From the IMG/VR virus record IMGVR_UViG_3300034159_000061, positions 1 through 33,251 of that record: 33,251 nt of DNA, one strand, 5' to 3'. The position numbers and the translations under genes are program-made. A model generated the notes under the pieces. It was not told the DNA's origin. It saw only the letters and a list, made by a program, of their open reading frames with translations, and made no database searches. Positions 6,461 through 14,347 of this stretch are shown in pieces (within the stretch, counting starts at the first letter, position 1; the number at the start of each line of letters is the position of its first letter). Source of the stretch: a virus.

Positions 6461-6928
6461 CCGTCGCCATCCTTATTAGGGTGAAGCCTGATCCGTCGTT
6501 CTGAGGGGGGTTATGGGGGTTTTCGCCCTATACAGATGGTAACCCCTTTTACGTCATTCTTTCTATATAGATATATATATTAGGGTATAGAGTTAGTATA
6601 TAACTGAAACCCCTTTAACCCCCTCCGAGCCCTGCGGTTAGCGAGGTTAGAGGCCGGTTAACCGGGGCCGGTTTTCGGCCCAACCCAATACCCAAACATC
6701 TCATTTCCAGAGCGGAAAATCACACGAACGCTCGGCCGGCGTCAACCATCCGTTGACCGTCCGCCGTAGATCGTCCGTCAATATCCCTCACAAAGAAGTT
6801 GCGCTCTCCGTCATCCGTTGATATCCGTTGAGCCAAGACGGCTTGCAGAGATTCGCCGGCCGGGTCGGGAGACCACCACCACCGTCAGTCGAAACAGCGC
6901 CCTTTCGGGCGAACGGGAGAGCTTTGCC
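6461..6928. other. Divergent intergenic region, AT-rich with repeats
   Basis: No gene. The segment separates a leftward from a rightward operon. It holds an AT-rich block (about 6552-6606), a 16-base inverted repeat with two mismatches around it (6507-6522 and 6607-6622), a direct repeat AACCCCTTTTA / AACCCCTTTAA (6541, 6608), the 12-bp palindrome CCGGTTAACCGG (6654-6665) and seven TCCGT half-sites counting 6460-6828. Promoters for both operons must lie here, but I cannot fix their -35/-10 boxes. Confidence 0.6.
6748..6831. promoter_or_regulatory. Cluster of repressor-like half-sites
   Basis: ATCCGTTGAC at 6748-6757, TCCGTCAATATCC at 6774, and the run TCCGTCATCCGTTGATATCC from 6807 repeat the TCCGT/ATCCGTTGA core of the two sites flanking the repressor gene. 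Five TCCGT copies lie within 80 bases, all in the same orientation, upstream of the winged-helix gene at 6929. A binding role for the repressor is inferred. Confidence 0.55.
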
Positions 6929-7312
6929 ATGTACCCACAAACGCCGGGATCGAAGGGCGGTGGCGCGTCCAAGGACGCGGCCAAGAGGATGTCCGGGCGG
7001 GTCGCGATGCTGCGCGACAATGTCACCAACCTGATGCTGAAGGGCTACTGGCTGACGGCCGACGAGATCGCGACCCTGCTTCGCGAGAACGTCTTGGCGA
7101 TCCGCCCGCGTGTCTCCGAACTCGTCAAGGCGAACGTCTTGGTCAAGACGGCCGACCGCCGCCGGAACATGAGCGGCATGTCGGCTCACGTCCTTCGCCA
7201 CCGCCTGGCCGTGACGCCCGTCGAGCTTCCGAAGGTCGAGCCCGTCACCAAGCGCAAGGCGACGGCGGTCCATCACGATCAGAACGCGCTGTTCTCGGGG
7301 GTCAGCCAATGA
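6929..7312 (+). CDS. Winged-helix DNA-binding phage protein
   Basis: I start at the ATG at 6929, which has GGGAGA ten bases upstream, and not at the TTG at 6818 that would run through the repeat cluster. The 127-residue product has a winged helix at about residues 25-85: LKGYWLTADEIATLLRENVLAIRPRVSELVKANVLV in overlapping pieces, then a wing TADRRRNMSGMSAHV. This 'RPRVSEL...RR.N.SG..A.V' pattern is typical of small phage regulators or replication-associated proteins. The tail is basic. It is first in the rightward operon and overlaps the next gene by ATGA. Confidence 0.72.
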   Translation: MYPQTPGSKGGGASKDAAKRMSGRVAMLRDNVTNLMLKGYWLTADEIATLLRENVLAIRPRVSELVKANVLVKTADRRRNMSGMSAHVLRHRLAVTPVELPKVEPVTKRKATAVHHDQNALFSGVSQ

Positions 7313-7575
7313 CCGCCGTCTCATACCACGAAGGCATGTTGGTCCGCCGCGCGCTCGGTCTCGAACGCTCAAGCAAGGTCTGCCGCAACCGCGTCGCCGT
7401 CCATGCCAACGGCACCGACATCCAGATCGCAGAACGCCTCGCCCAAGCCGGCGCGATGATCCGCAACCCGCGCGCCGACTACGGCTCGATGCGCGTGTTC
7501 TGCGTCACCCCGACCGGGGCCGCTGCGGTCGGCAAGAAGCTTCCGCCCTCATTCTCCGCACCCGACTTCGACTAA
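7309..7575 (+). CDS. Small hypothetical phage protein
   Basis: An 88-residue protein coupled to the preceding gene by ATGA. It is basic in the first half (RRALGLERSSKVCRNR) and contains IAERLAQAGAMIRNPRADYG and FCVTPTGAAAVGK, where the last part resembles the C-terminal strand of a winged-helix (a 'VTPTG...' wing). It may be a small DNA-binding partner of the preceding winged-helix protein; this is a guess from order and composition. Confidence 0.65.
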   Translation: MTAVSYHEGMLVRRALGLERSSKVCRNRVAVHANGTDIQIAERLAQAGAMIRNPRADYGSMRVFCVTPTGAAAVGKKLPPSFSAPDFD

Positions 7576-7601
7576 TCCGCACTCTCAGGAAAGAACTCAC
7601 C

Positions 7602-8321
7602 ATGTTCCGCATGTACTTCGGCATCGCAATGGCCGGCGTCGCCACCAACAACGTGATCGATGCCTCGATCCACGGCCTCTATTGGGTCGCCGGCATCTTC
7701 GCCGTGCTCGGGCTCATCGTCGGCATCCCGGCGTGGTTCGACCTGCGCCGCCTCTTCAAGGCTGACGCCAACCTGAAGGAAACCGAGCAGGACGTTGACC
7801 GGCTGCTCGCGCAAGCCGCCGAGCATGCGACCGACGCTGCGAACTATCTCCACTCCCTTATCACGGTCCGCGAACTTCTGCACGACAACGCGGCGGGCGT
7901 CGCCATCGAGTTCATTGACGACACCCTGAGCACCGAGCAGCCGGCCGAAGTCGCGGTGCGTGACTGCATCAACTGGCTGACCGCGATCCTGCACAACGCC
8001 AACAAGCATTGGTGGCGCGACCCGATCACTGGCGAGAAGCTGACCGACAACGCGCTCATTGTGCCGACCAAGCTCATGCTGATCGTTAGTGAGGTTTCGG
8101 AAGCGATGGAAGCGCATCGCAAGAACCTTCCCGACGACAAGCTGCCCGAGTTCGACGGCCTCACGGTTGAGCTTGGCGACGCCCTGATCCGCATCTTCGA
8201 TCTGGCCGGCGCGTTGCGGCTTCGTCTCGGTGACGCCTCCGCTGCGAAGGTCACGTACAACACCAAGCGCCTGGATCACACCGACGCCGGTCGCACCGCT
8301 GCTCACGGGAAGGCGTACTGA
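7602..8321 (+). CDS. Membrane-anchored MazG-like NTP pyrophosphohydrolase
   Basis: A 239-residue protein with an N-terminal membrane segment (about 26-46, GLYWVAGIFAVLGLIVGIP), a charged helical linker (50-130) and a MazG-like domain (150-239). In that domain SEVSEAME at 163-170 and ELGDALIRI at 190-198 give the E..E / E..D pairs that bind Mg2+ in this all-helical family; the ending YNTKRLDHT...HGKAY is common in phage members. The family hydrolyses (d)NTPs to monophosphate and pyrophosphate. A membrane anchor is unusual. The start has AGGAAAG upstream. Enzyme class is well supported, substrate is not. Confidence 0.78.
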   Translation: MFRMYFGIAMAGVATNNVIDASIHGLYWVAGIFAVLGLIVGIPAWFDLRRLFKADANLKETEQDVDRLLAQAAEHATDAANYLHSLITVRELLHDNAAGVAIEFIDDTLSTEQPAEVAVRDCINWLTAILHNANKHWWRDPITGEKLTDNALIVPTKLMLIVSEVSEAMEAHRKNLPDDKLPEFDGLTVELGDALIRIFDLAGALRLRLGDASAAKVTYNTKRLDHTDAGRTAAHGKAY

Positions 8322-8323
8322 TT

Positions 8324-8707
8324 ATGGGGTGCCTGATCAGCATTGAGGAAGAGATCGAAGCGATCCGCTTTGTGGATTTCCCTACGCGGCCGAAGAAGGT
8401 TGAGAAGGTTGTCCGTATCGACCGTACCGTCATGGCGCGCATCGACGCGACAACCGTAGCCACCAACCGCGTCAACAAGAACTTCGCGTATATGCCCGGC
8501 AACTCCATGGACGACGTTGTCCATGGCCTGTTCTCACTCGGGATGATCTCGAAAGCTGCGATGGACTCTCACATCTCATATGCGCGTGAGTGTCAAAAAG
8601 TTAGTGACGAAAAATTCGCCGCGACCAACCTGCGCAAGAGCGCGAAGTTGTTGGGCATTTCGTTGACCAACGCGCAGATCGCCAAAATCGAGAAGGCCGA
8701 GTCATGA
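8324..8707 (+). CDS. Hypothetical phage protein
   Basis: A 127-residue protein starting two bases after the MazG-like stop. The first part (EEEIEAIRFVDFPTRPKKVEKVVRIDR) is beta-like and basic; the second is helical (DDVVHGLFSLGMISKAAMDSHI then NLRKSAKLLGISLTNAQIAKIEKAE). No motif recognised. It overlaps the next gene by ATGA. Confidence 0.65.
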   Translation: MGCLISIEEEIEAIRFVDFPTRPKKVEKVVRIDRTVMARIDATTVATNRVNKNFAYMPGNSMDDVVHGLFSLGMISKAAMDSHISYARECQKVSDEKFAATNLRKSAKLLGISLTNAQIAKIEKAES

Positions 8708-8943
8708 CCCACGACCTTCTCCCCAAGGCGCAAGCCCTCGTTGATCGCAAGTACGTCGCTCGCGCTGACGAGCGGCAGAAGTCGATGGGCCTCGCATACG
8801 TCGAGGCCGAGCGCCAGGACTTGGCGAAAGAGATTGCGATGTTCGCCACCGATCACGCTGCCACGCTCGAAGCCCAACTCGCTGACGCCAACAGGCGTCT
8901 CAATGCCCTGCGCTGCGCCATCCGTATCGGAGACGGCCAATGA
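8704..8943 (+). CDS. Small coiled-coil hypothetical protein
   Basis: A 79-residue, almost entirely helical protein with heptad-like spacing over RQKSMGLAYVEAERQDLAKE and HAATLEAQLADANRRLNALR. It is coupled to both neighbours by ATGA overlaps. No function can be read from it. Confidence 0.65.
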   Translation: MTHDLLPKAQALVDRKYVARADERQKSMGLAYVEAERQDLAKEIAMFATDHAATLEAQLADANRRLNALRCAIRIGDGQ

Positions 8944-9116
8944 GCACGGATCAGAGCAAGCCGCCCATCAGCGCAGTCGACGCGATCACGTTCGCTGTCG
9001 AGAAGATCGACGACCACTACGACCGACTCGATTTTCTCCGGATGTGGCTGCATCGCGAGTGGGAAGAGATGCGTGAATGGTGGCCGGAAGTATTTGTCGG
9101 CGAGGTGGTCAAATGA
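8940..9116 (+). CDS. 58-residue hypothetical protein
   Basis: A short gene whose ATG overlaps the preceding TGA and whose own TGA overlaps the next ATG, fitting the chain of coupled genes. The peptide begins MSTDQSKPPISAVDAITFAV and ends in an acidic, Trp-rich helix (HREWEEMREWWPEVFVGEVVK). The coupling on both sides is the main argument that it is real. Confidence 0.62.
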   Translation: MSTDQSKPPISAVDAITFAVEKIDDHYDRLDFLRMWLHREWEEMREWWPEVFVGEVVK

Positions 9117-9292
9117 CCATTGAAGAGTTCGAGGCAGACCGTCGCGCGTTTCTTCAGAGCCTCAAGGATAAGGGGGCGATCTTCGACTTCTTTGTGACCG
9201 TCGAAGGCGACGCGGTCATCTGCTCGATCGAACCTCTCCCGCCGATCGCCAAAATCACTTTCAACCATCCCTCCCTTGGAGAGAATCTGTGA
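9113..9292 (+). CDS. 59-residue hypothetical protein
   Basis: A short acidic protein starting at the ATG at 9113 inside the preceding stop; an in-frame alternative at 9077 would overlap more. MTIEEFEADRRAFLQSLKDK is a helix, followed by two strands (FDFFVTVEGDAVICSIEP). Its stop overlaps a GTG start (GTGA). Function unknown. Confidence 0.6.
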   Translation: MTIEEFEADRRAFLQSLKDKGAIFDFFVTVEGDAVICSIEPLPPIAKITFNHPSLGENL

Positions 9293-9537
9293 CCACTCTC
9301 GTCCGCCTTCAGATCAGCCAAGCGGCGTTTCGCGAGATCGAATGCGCGCTGGGCGCCGCCGGTTATAGCCATGTCTTCATGATGGGCGGTGCCATCAACA
9401 TGAACGGAATTGCCATCGAGCGCGATCCGGTCCGCGCCCTTCCGCCCGGCATTGTCGAGATCGACGCCAAGGACATCACCCGCGAACGCATCCGCGAAAT
9501 CTATCAGATCGATCAGGTGGGTGGTGATGGCTCTTAA
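9289..9537 (+). CDS. Small hypothetical phage protein
   Basis: An 82-residue protein starting with GTG, overlapped with the previous TGA. It has an alternating helix-strand pattern (ISQAAFREIECALGAAGYSH, MNGIAIERDP) and an acidic C-terminus. The segment 'GAINMNGIAIERDP' looks like a conserved turn of a small alpha/beta fold. No motif is known to me. Confidence 0.62.
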   Translation: MTTLVRLQISQAAFREIECALGAAGYSHVFMMGGAINMNGIAIERDPVRALPPGIVEIDAKDITRERIREIYQIDQVGGDGS

Positions 9538-10084
9538 GCTTGCGCCGGGCGTAGTAGTCGCCTCGATGGCGGCCATCTACCCGGACCGATCGACGTTCTA
9601 CCGCGATCTCGAAGCGTGTCGGCGCGCGGACTCGCCGCAGGCCACACGGGACTTCGCGGACTCGCTGATCCGTAGACAGGCGAGGATCGAGTTGCAGTAC
9701 GCCTGCAAGGTCGGCTCGACTCCGGCGGATGACAGGGACTTCTGGCTCAAACGCTGTGAAGAGCAGCTTTGGCGTGAGGCCACCACACTCGGCCTGATCT
9801 TCACCGAGTTCACCCACTTCCAAGTCAAGTTCGAAACCAAGAGGACCACCACAATGAAGCTTGAGAATTTCAACCGCGCCAAGGCGCTTGTTTCCGACCG
9901 TGAGTATCTGATGACGCTCGCCCGCAACATGAACTTGCACTCGCGGCGTCGCATGGTGTTCGGGGATCACGACATTCGGCCCGACATCGTCGAGAAGTTG
10001 CTGCCGGACATGAAGCAGGTCGTCGATCAGCAGATCGCCGTCGTCGATCAGAAGCTCGCCGAGATCGGGGTCACCGTCGAATGA
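9527..10084 (+). CDS. Hypothetical phage protein, possibly two fused genes
   Basis: A 185-residue frame from the ATG at 9527, overlapping the previous gene by 11 bases. Residues 1-105 form a helical unit with YPDRSTFYRDLEAC and FWLKRCEEQLWREA. At 9854 an internal ATG with AAGAGGA upstream starts a second unit (MKLENFNRAKALVSDREYL...) that looks like an independent protein of 76 residues with its own start signal. Either one fused protein, or an internal start gives a second product. No function recognised. It overlaps the next gene by ATGA. Confidence 0.62.
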   Translation: MALKLAPGVVVASMAAIYPDRSTFYRDLEACRRADSPQATRDFADSLIRRQARIELQYACKVGSTPADDRDFWLKRCEEQLWREATTLGLIFTEFTHFQVKFETKRTTTMKLENFNRAKALVSDREYLMTLARNMNLHSRRRMVFGDHDIRPDIVEKLLPDMKQVVDQQIAVVDQKLAEIGVTVE

Positions 10085-10293
10085 CGATGGCCCGGATCCT
10101 CACCAATGTCGACGTGCGGATTTCTCCGCGCGTCAACGCCGCCGGGATGTTCTTCACCGAACTACACCACACCTGGACCGAGGACGGTTCGCCGCGATTT
10201 GCTTTGTCCCGTGTCGCATACGCGATCCCCGATACCAAGCACAGCAAGGCCGCGCAGATCGAGGCGTTCAAGCGCCGGCAAGCGAGGCACTGA
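10081..10293 (+). CDS. Small hypothetical phage protein
   Basis: A 70-residue basic protein coupled by ATGA to the preceding frame. A beta-like core (ILTNVDVRISPRVNAAGMFF then HHTWTEDGSPRFALSRVAY) is followed by a basic helix (HSKAAQIEAFKRRQARH). Its last base is shared with the next start codon (TGATG). Function unknown. Confidence 0.62.
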   Translation: MTMARILTNVDVRISPRVNAAGMFFTELHHTWTEDGSPRFALSRVAYAIPDTKHSKAAQIEAFKRRQARH

Positions 10294-10514
10294 TGGCGTG
10301 GCGATACTGTCCGAAGTGCGGTCGGGGAATGGATGCCCCGACCATCAGCGAAGTCCTCAAGGGCGTGCAGCGGTGCAGCGAGCGGTGGACCGTCGAAGCA
10401 ACCAAGCCGTGCGACTATCAGTACGAAGTCGAGGAATTTGAAAGAGACCAAGCCATCGACGACTTCATTGAGCGCGTCGAACGGATCGAGGCGCGTTTGG
10501 GGATATCCAAATGA
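10293..10514 (+). CDS. Small zinc-ribbon-like protein
   Basis: A 73-residue protein with CPKCGRG at residues 6-12 and two later Cys (QRCSE, KPCDYQ), fitting a four-Cys zinc site. The C-terminal 25 residues are an acidic helix (DDFIERVERIEARLG). The start shares a base with the previous stop and the end overlaps the next gene by ATGA. Confidence 0.62.
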   Translation: MAWRYCPKCGRGMDAPTISEVLKGVQRCSERWTVEATKPCDYQYEVEEFERDQAIDDFIERVERIEARLGISK

Positions 10515-10855
10515 GCACACGCAAAGAGCGCATCCGAGCGAAAGTGATGGCTCGCGTCGAGATCGTCGAAGGGCCTCTCGATACACCGTGCCACTTGTGG
10601 ACCGGACCAACATCGGGGAGCACGGGGAGGGGGAAGGACTATCCGAGAATGTGTCTCGATGGTGGGACGATGGCCGTCCATATCGTGATGTTTGTTCTCG
10701 AACATGGTCCGATCCCACCGCGCAAGCAACTCGACCACCGATGCCGCACGCGGCGTTGCGTGAACGCTGACCACCTCGATCTGGTGACGCACAAGGAAAA
10801 CCAGCGTCGCCGAGCACAGAGCAGCCGCTTCGAGTGTGAAGTAATAGCGGCCTAA
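10511..10855 (+). CDS. HNH endonuclease (homing-type)
   Basis: A 114-residue HNH protein of the His-Me finger superfamily. The N-terminal part has CHLWTG (27-32) and YPRMCLDG, then VHIVMFVLEHGPIPP (56-70), and the catalytic ββα unit LDHRCRTRRCVNADHL (74-89) with H76, N85 and H88; C78 and C83 probably hold a structural zinc. This is the HNH_3 type common as free-standing phage endonucleases. It is the last tiny gene of the coupled series and could act in DNA packaging or as a selfish nuclease. Only the class is certain. Confidence 0.85.
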   Translation: MSTRKERIRAKVMARVEIVEGPLDTPCHLWTGPTSGSTGRGKDYPRMCLDGGTMAVHIVMFVLEHGPIPPRKQLDHRCRTRRCVNADHLDLVTHKENQRRRAQSSRFECEVIAA

Positions 10856-10869
10856 CCAAGGGAATTGAC

Positions 10870-11304
10870 ATGAAGCGTATCTTTAGCGCGGTCGCACTGG
10901 CGGCTGTGATCGGTGGTGCCATGCCCGCGTATGGCGCTGATATCCATGCTGCCGTCAACGCCGCTGCCGACGCGCACGGCGTGCCTCGCCACATTGCCCA
11001 TGCCGTGGTGACGGTCGAGAGTGGCTATCGTTGCAACCTGCGCGGCAGTGCTGGTGAGCGCGGGATCATGCAGGTCAAGCCGGCCACCGCGCGCAGCGTT
11101 GGCGTTACCGGGAATCTGTTCGACTGCAACACCGGCCTGCGCGCCGGTATGCTCTATCTGCGCATCGCGATCGCACGCGGCGGTGCTGGCTGCGCTGGCG
11201 TCAGCCTCTATCAGCGCGGAGTTTTCGGTCGCGCCGTCTGTACCACCTATGGTCGGAAGGTGATGGCGGCTGCTCATAGCGCGAGCTACACGCGCGGGCG
11301 GTGA
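10870..11304 (+). CDS. Secreted lytic transglycosylase (SLT domain)
   Basis: A 144-residue protein with a signal peptide (MKRIFSAVALAAVIGGAMPA, cleavage near residue 23) and a small SLT fold. The catalytic Glu is E50 in VVTVESGY, followed by RGSAGERGIMQVKPATA (58-74), the GLMQ-type segment of family 1 transglycosylases, and YLRIAIAR with a late YxRG-like segment. It cleaves the glycan strands of peptidoglycan in the periplasm. It could be part of the lysis or entry machinery or a VirB1-like enzyme. No holin is visible beside it. The ATG follows AAGGGAATTGAC. Confidence 0.83.
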   Translation: MKRIFSAVALAAVIGGAMPAYGADIHAAVNAAADAHGVPRHIAHAVVTVESGYRCNLRGSAGERGIMQVKPATARSVGVTGNLFDCNTGLRAGMLYLRIAIARGGAGCAGVSLYQRGVFGRAVCTTYGRKVMAAAHSASYTRGR

Positions 11305-11439
11305 TCGCATGGTCAATAGATGCGTAAGCTATATGTTAAAGATGTCTGAAGTGATTTGAATCATTGTTGAACATTTCTGTAGAAGTGTAAGTAAACAAAT
11401 GGTTCCGTCATCAGATGGGCTTATCGACGGGAAGAGGAA

Positions 11440-11766
11440 GTGACTGTGACGATCAGAGACCAAGCCTTAACGCTCGCCGTGGCGTTGAGTAATGAAGAAG
11501 AAACGACGCTGGGGCCGACCGACAGCGCTCTTTGTGCGGACGCTTTGCGCTACTATGCAAAATCGCAGTTACGCAACGAGGCCGCGCGGCGCTTTGCCGT
11601 CCCCTCGGCCATCGTTGGGCTCGCCATCATCGGCTTCGGGGCCATGTATAGCGCCGCAGCGGGTAGTAATGCAAAGGGGGATCGTCTCGCCGCGCAGAGA
11701 ACACCGGCCTGCAACTCAGGCGTGCTATCACCGACGACGATCAGTGCGCAGGTGACCTGCTACTGA
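11440..11766 (+). CDS. Small membrane protein
   Basis: A 108-residue protein beginning at a GTG with GAAGAGGAA upstream. It has an acidic N-terminal helix, and one membrane segment (about 55-75, AVPSAIVGLAIIGFGAMYSA), then a polar tail with two Cys. It is separated from the transglycosylase by 135 bases of lower-GC DNA, so it may have its own promoter. As a last gene before a terminator beside a lysis enzyme it might be a holin-like or superinfection protein, but nothing in its sequence settles this. Confidence 0.55.
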   Translation: MTVTIRDQALTLAVALSNEEETTLGPTDSALCADALRYYAKSQLRNEAARRFAVPSAIVGLAIIGFGAMYSAAAGSNAKGDRLAAQRTPACNSGVLSPTTISAQVTCY

Positions 11767-11792
11767 CATGGAAATATGCACCGCAAACAGAG

Positions 11793-11820
11793 AACCCGCC
11801 TAACGGCGGGTTTTTTTATT
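11793..11820 (+). terminator. Rho-independent terminator
   Basis: AACCCGCC, loop TAAC, GGCGGGTT, followed by a T-run (TTTTTATT). It ends the rightward operon and sits between two convergent operons. Confidence 0.9.
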
Positions 11821-11846
11821 TGATCTGCGCTGGTGGCGGACGCTGT

Positions 11847-14336
11847 TCACCTGGCGTACCAGCGCGCACCGGGCCGGCCACCGCTCGGCCCGGCGGCGAC
11901 CCGCATCTCGATTTGCTTCGACTCCTGAAGCTGCTTCGTGATTGCGTCGAGGCGCGCCAGATCGAAGAGGCCGTTGATCTGTTGCTTCAGCCGAGTGAAG
12001 CTGAGGCCAGCGCTGCCGGCTTCCTTGATCAAGCGGCGGACCATCAGGTATTCAGCCTGCTTCTCGGTCGACGCCAGCCGGTCGCGGACCTCGACAATGC
12101 AGTGGCGGGTCGAGAGTTCGGTCAAGGCCGTCGCCCATTCGATGAGTTCGAGGGTCAGGACCGGACGCTCGGGATTGACGCCGATGGCGACGATGTGAGC
12201 GAGCCGCAGCGCAATCTCCATCGATCGGGTCCACAGCGACGCGAGTTCGGGCACGCATTTCGCGCCGCGAGCCTTGAACGCGTTTCGATGCCGGCGGAAG
12301 GCGTCTTCCGCGCCAGGCCCCCACGCGGCTTCGTGCGGCTTCACGCGGGTCGCTGATGAGTCAGGGATGTTCCCCCGGCCGATGGTGACGATCGCCCGGC
12401 ACCATTCCTTGATGCGGTCCGGCGGCTCACGGGGGGCAGTGGGGACCACGTCCTCGACGGGCTCGCCGGTGATCGTCAGGCACAGCCAACGCGGCAGGAA
12501 GCCGTCCGCGATGCCCTTACCGGACATCGACGGCCAGAAATCATGCGGGGTCGAAGCCCCGTAGACCGACAGGCAAGGGTTCTGAATCTTGGATGCCGCT
12601 TCGGCCGCCGACGCCTCGCCGCTGTACTCGCCGTTCGACGACGTGAACAGCTTCATGAGCATGGTTCGCATGCCGGATTGATGCGTCCCCGCGCGGCGGT
12701 CCATGATCTTCGCGATGAAGCCTCCGAACTCATCCATGAGCGAGACGCACGCCGGGGTGTTCTCGATGGTCTTTCGGATCGCAGATTCGGACAGGTAGCC
12801 TTCGGGGCCGATGTAGCGGCTCAACCCGGCTTCGTGCGCCAAGGTCTGGATGCACTTTCGGGCGTGGTCCTTTCCGTAGCCGGACGGCGCCAACGCGACG
12901 ACGTAGAGGTTGGTCCGCAGATCGGTCGGACCGGAATGATGACGGCCGGCGAGGGTGCCAACGAACGTGAGAGCGGGGCCGAGCGCCAGCGGTCGCGACG
13001 GCGAGCTTGACGATCCGACGATCCAATCCATGATCTCACCAACGAGACCGGGCGGGTGACACAGAGCCTCCAATTCGGCCATGGAGGGCGCGGTCTCTTC
13101 CGCTTCGGCATCCAATGGCTCGTCATCGACCGGCTCACCAGCGGGCTCCGCAGGGGCCGCAGCGGGCACCGGCGCGACGTAGCCCGGAAGCAGGTTGTTG
13201 CGCTTCGGAGCCACCGGCGGAGACCAGTTGGTGGCCTCGATCTCGACGCGGTTGGTTGCCACATCGCTCGTAGCTGTCAAGGATTCCTTGACAGCTGCCG
13301 GGGCGGTCGATCGTGTGGGCTCAACCTGGCCGGCGAGCCTCGCTTGCGTCTTGGGGCCGTTCACAAGCGGGATGGATACGCTGAAATTGTATCCAAGGTG
13401 CTCGCCGAGCCACTGCACCGCAGCGTCGCGCTCGGCGTCGCTGATCTCAAGAGCCTTCATGACCACGTTGAGTGCGGTGAAACGTTCCCCGGTGCCGAAG
13501 TCTTCGATGCCACCGGGCGAGATCGACAGGTTCGCGCTGCGCCGGCTGATCGGCCGTCCCGATCCGGAGCCACGCCACGGCGCGACCGCGCGATAGACGC
13601 GGCCCATGAAGCGCCCCTTGGGGAGCGCGAGCTTCGGCGCCCATGCGGCGATGTTCGCCAGCGCATCTTCGTTCAAGCGCCGGAAGAAGTCCGTCGTCTG
13701 AGACGGCGACGCGTCCTGACCGTCGCCAACCGGCGTGATCTCGGCACGCTCATGATCCGGGTCGTAGCCGAACGCCTTCAGAACCTCGCCGATCTGCTCT
13801 CCGATGTCGTCAGGCAATTCGGGCAGATCGCCGAGCGCCAGATCCATCAGCGTTTCGTCGGACCACCAATAGTAGGGCTCGCCAGTGTCAGGATGGACTG
13901 ATGGCGGCAATACCGTCTGCTTGCCTTCGGCGAGCAGATCGGCGAGGCCGACGCGGTCCGGGGTCCGGAAGTTGCGCGACCTGATCTTCTCGGTGTCGCC
14001 GCGATAGAAGAGCGAGATGCCCTTGCGGCCCTTCTTCTGCGCAGGCGACGCCGGCAGGATTTCGAGTAGCGGCCCGACGATCTCTTCCTGGTCGATGTCG
14101 ACGCAGATCAGCCCCATGCCGAGCGCAACGCCGACGCCAGCACCCGGCCACTTTGCCCATTGGGTGACCTGGAACGTCGTCGGTCGTTTCAGGCAGAACT
14201 CATTCCATCCCTTGAACATGCGCCAGTCATCGCCAACCATCATGCCGGGCTTCTTGTCGTTCGGCATGATCGGGATCGGCGCGTAGCCGCGCGCGAGCAG
14301 CGCGTGGCCGACCTGAGAGAAAGGCGATTCAATCAT
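11847..14336 (-). CDS. Primase-helicase (Prim-Pol N-terminus, DUF3987-like C-terminus)
   Basis: I start at the ATG at 14336 (GAGGACC upstream, 12 bases after the upstream stop); the frame runs to 14432 only as overlap. The 829-residue protein has a primase/polymerase-type N-terminal domain (residues 1-200) with the acidic VDID at 79-82 and KKGRKGISLFYRG, then a Pro/Ala/Glu linker (about 380-420), then an ATPase domain with Walker A APSGYGKD (483-490) and Walker B SLMDEFGG (532-539). It would prime and unwind phage DNA. It ends the leftward operon. Domain calls are from motifs; oligomer and origin are unknown. Confidence 0.85.
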   Translation of the reverse strand: MIESPFSQVGHALLARGYAPIPIMPNDKKPGMMVGDDWRMFKGWNEFCLKRPTTFQVTQWAKWPGAGVGVALGMGLICVDIDQEEIVGPLLEILPASPAQKKGRKGISLFYRGDTEKIRSRNFRTPDRVGLADLLAEGKQTVLPPSVHPDTGEPYYWWSDETLMDLALGDLPELPDDIGEQIGEVLKAFGYDPDHERAEITPVGDGQDASPSQTTDFFRRLNEDALANIAAWAPKLALPKGRFMGRVYRAVAPWRGSGSGRPISRRSANLSISPGGIEDFGTGERFTALNVVMKALEISDAERDAAVQWLGEHLGYNFSVSIPLVNGPKTQARLAGQVEPTRSTAPAAVKESLTATSDVATNRVEIEATNWSPPVAPKRNNLLPGYVAPVPAAAPAEPAGEPVDDEPLDAEAEETAPSMAELEALCHPPGLVGEIMDWIVGSSSSPSRPLALGPALTFVGTLAGRHHSGPTDLRTNLYVVALAPSGYGKDHARKCIQTLAHEAGLSRYIGPEGYLSESAIRKTIENTPACVSLMDEFGGFIAKIMDRRAGTHQSGMRTMLMKLFTSSNGEYSGEASAAEAASKIQNPCLSVYGASTPHDFWPSMSGKGIADGFLPRWLCLTITGEPVEDVVPTAPREPPDRIKEWCRAIVTIGRGNIPDSSATRVKPHEAAWGPGAEDAFRRHRNAFKARGAKCVPELASLWTRSMEIALRLAHIVAIGVNPERPVLTLELIEWATALTELSTRHCIVEVRDRLASTEKQAEYLMVRRLIKEAGSAGLSFTRLKQQINGLFDLARLDAITKQLQESKQIEMRVAAGPSGGRPGARWYAR

Positions 14337-14347
14337 CTGCTCGGTCC

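Noticed and set aside
13056-13901. Plus-strand 281-residue frame
   Set aside because: Antisense to the primase-helicase gene, no motif, Arg/Gly/Ala-rich as expected of an antisense frame.
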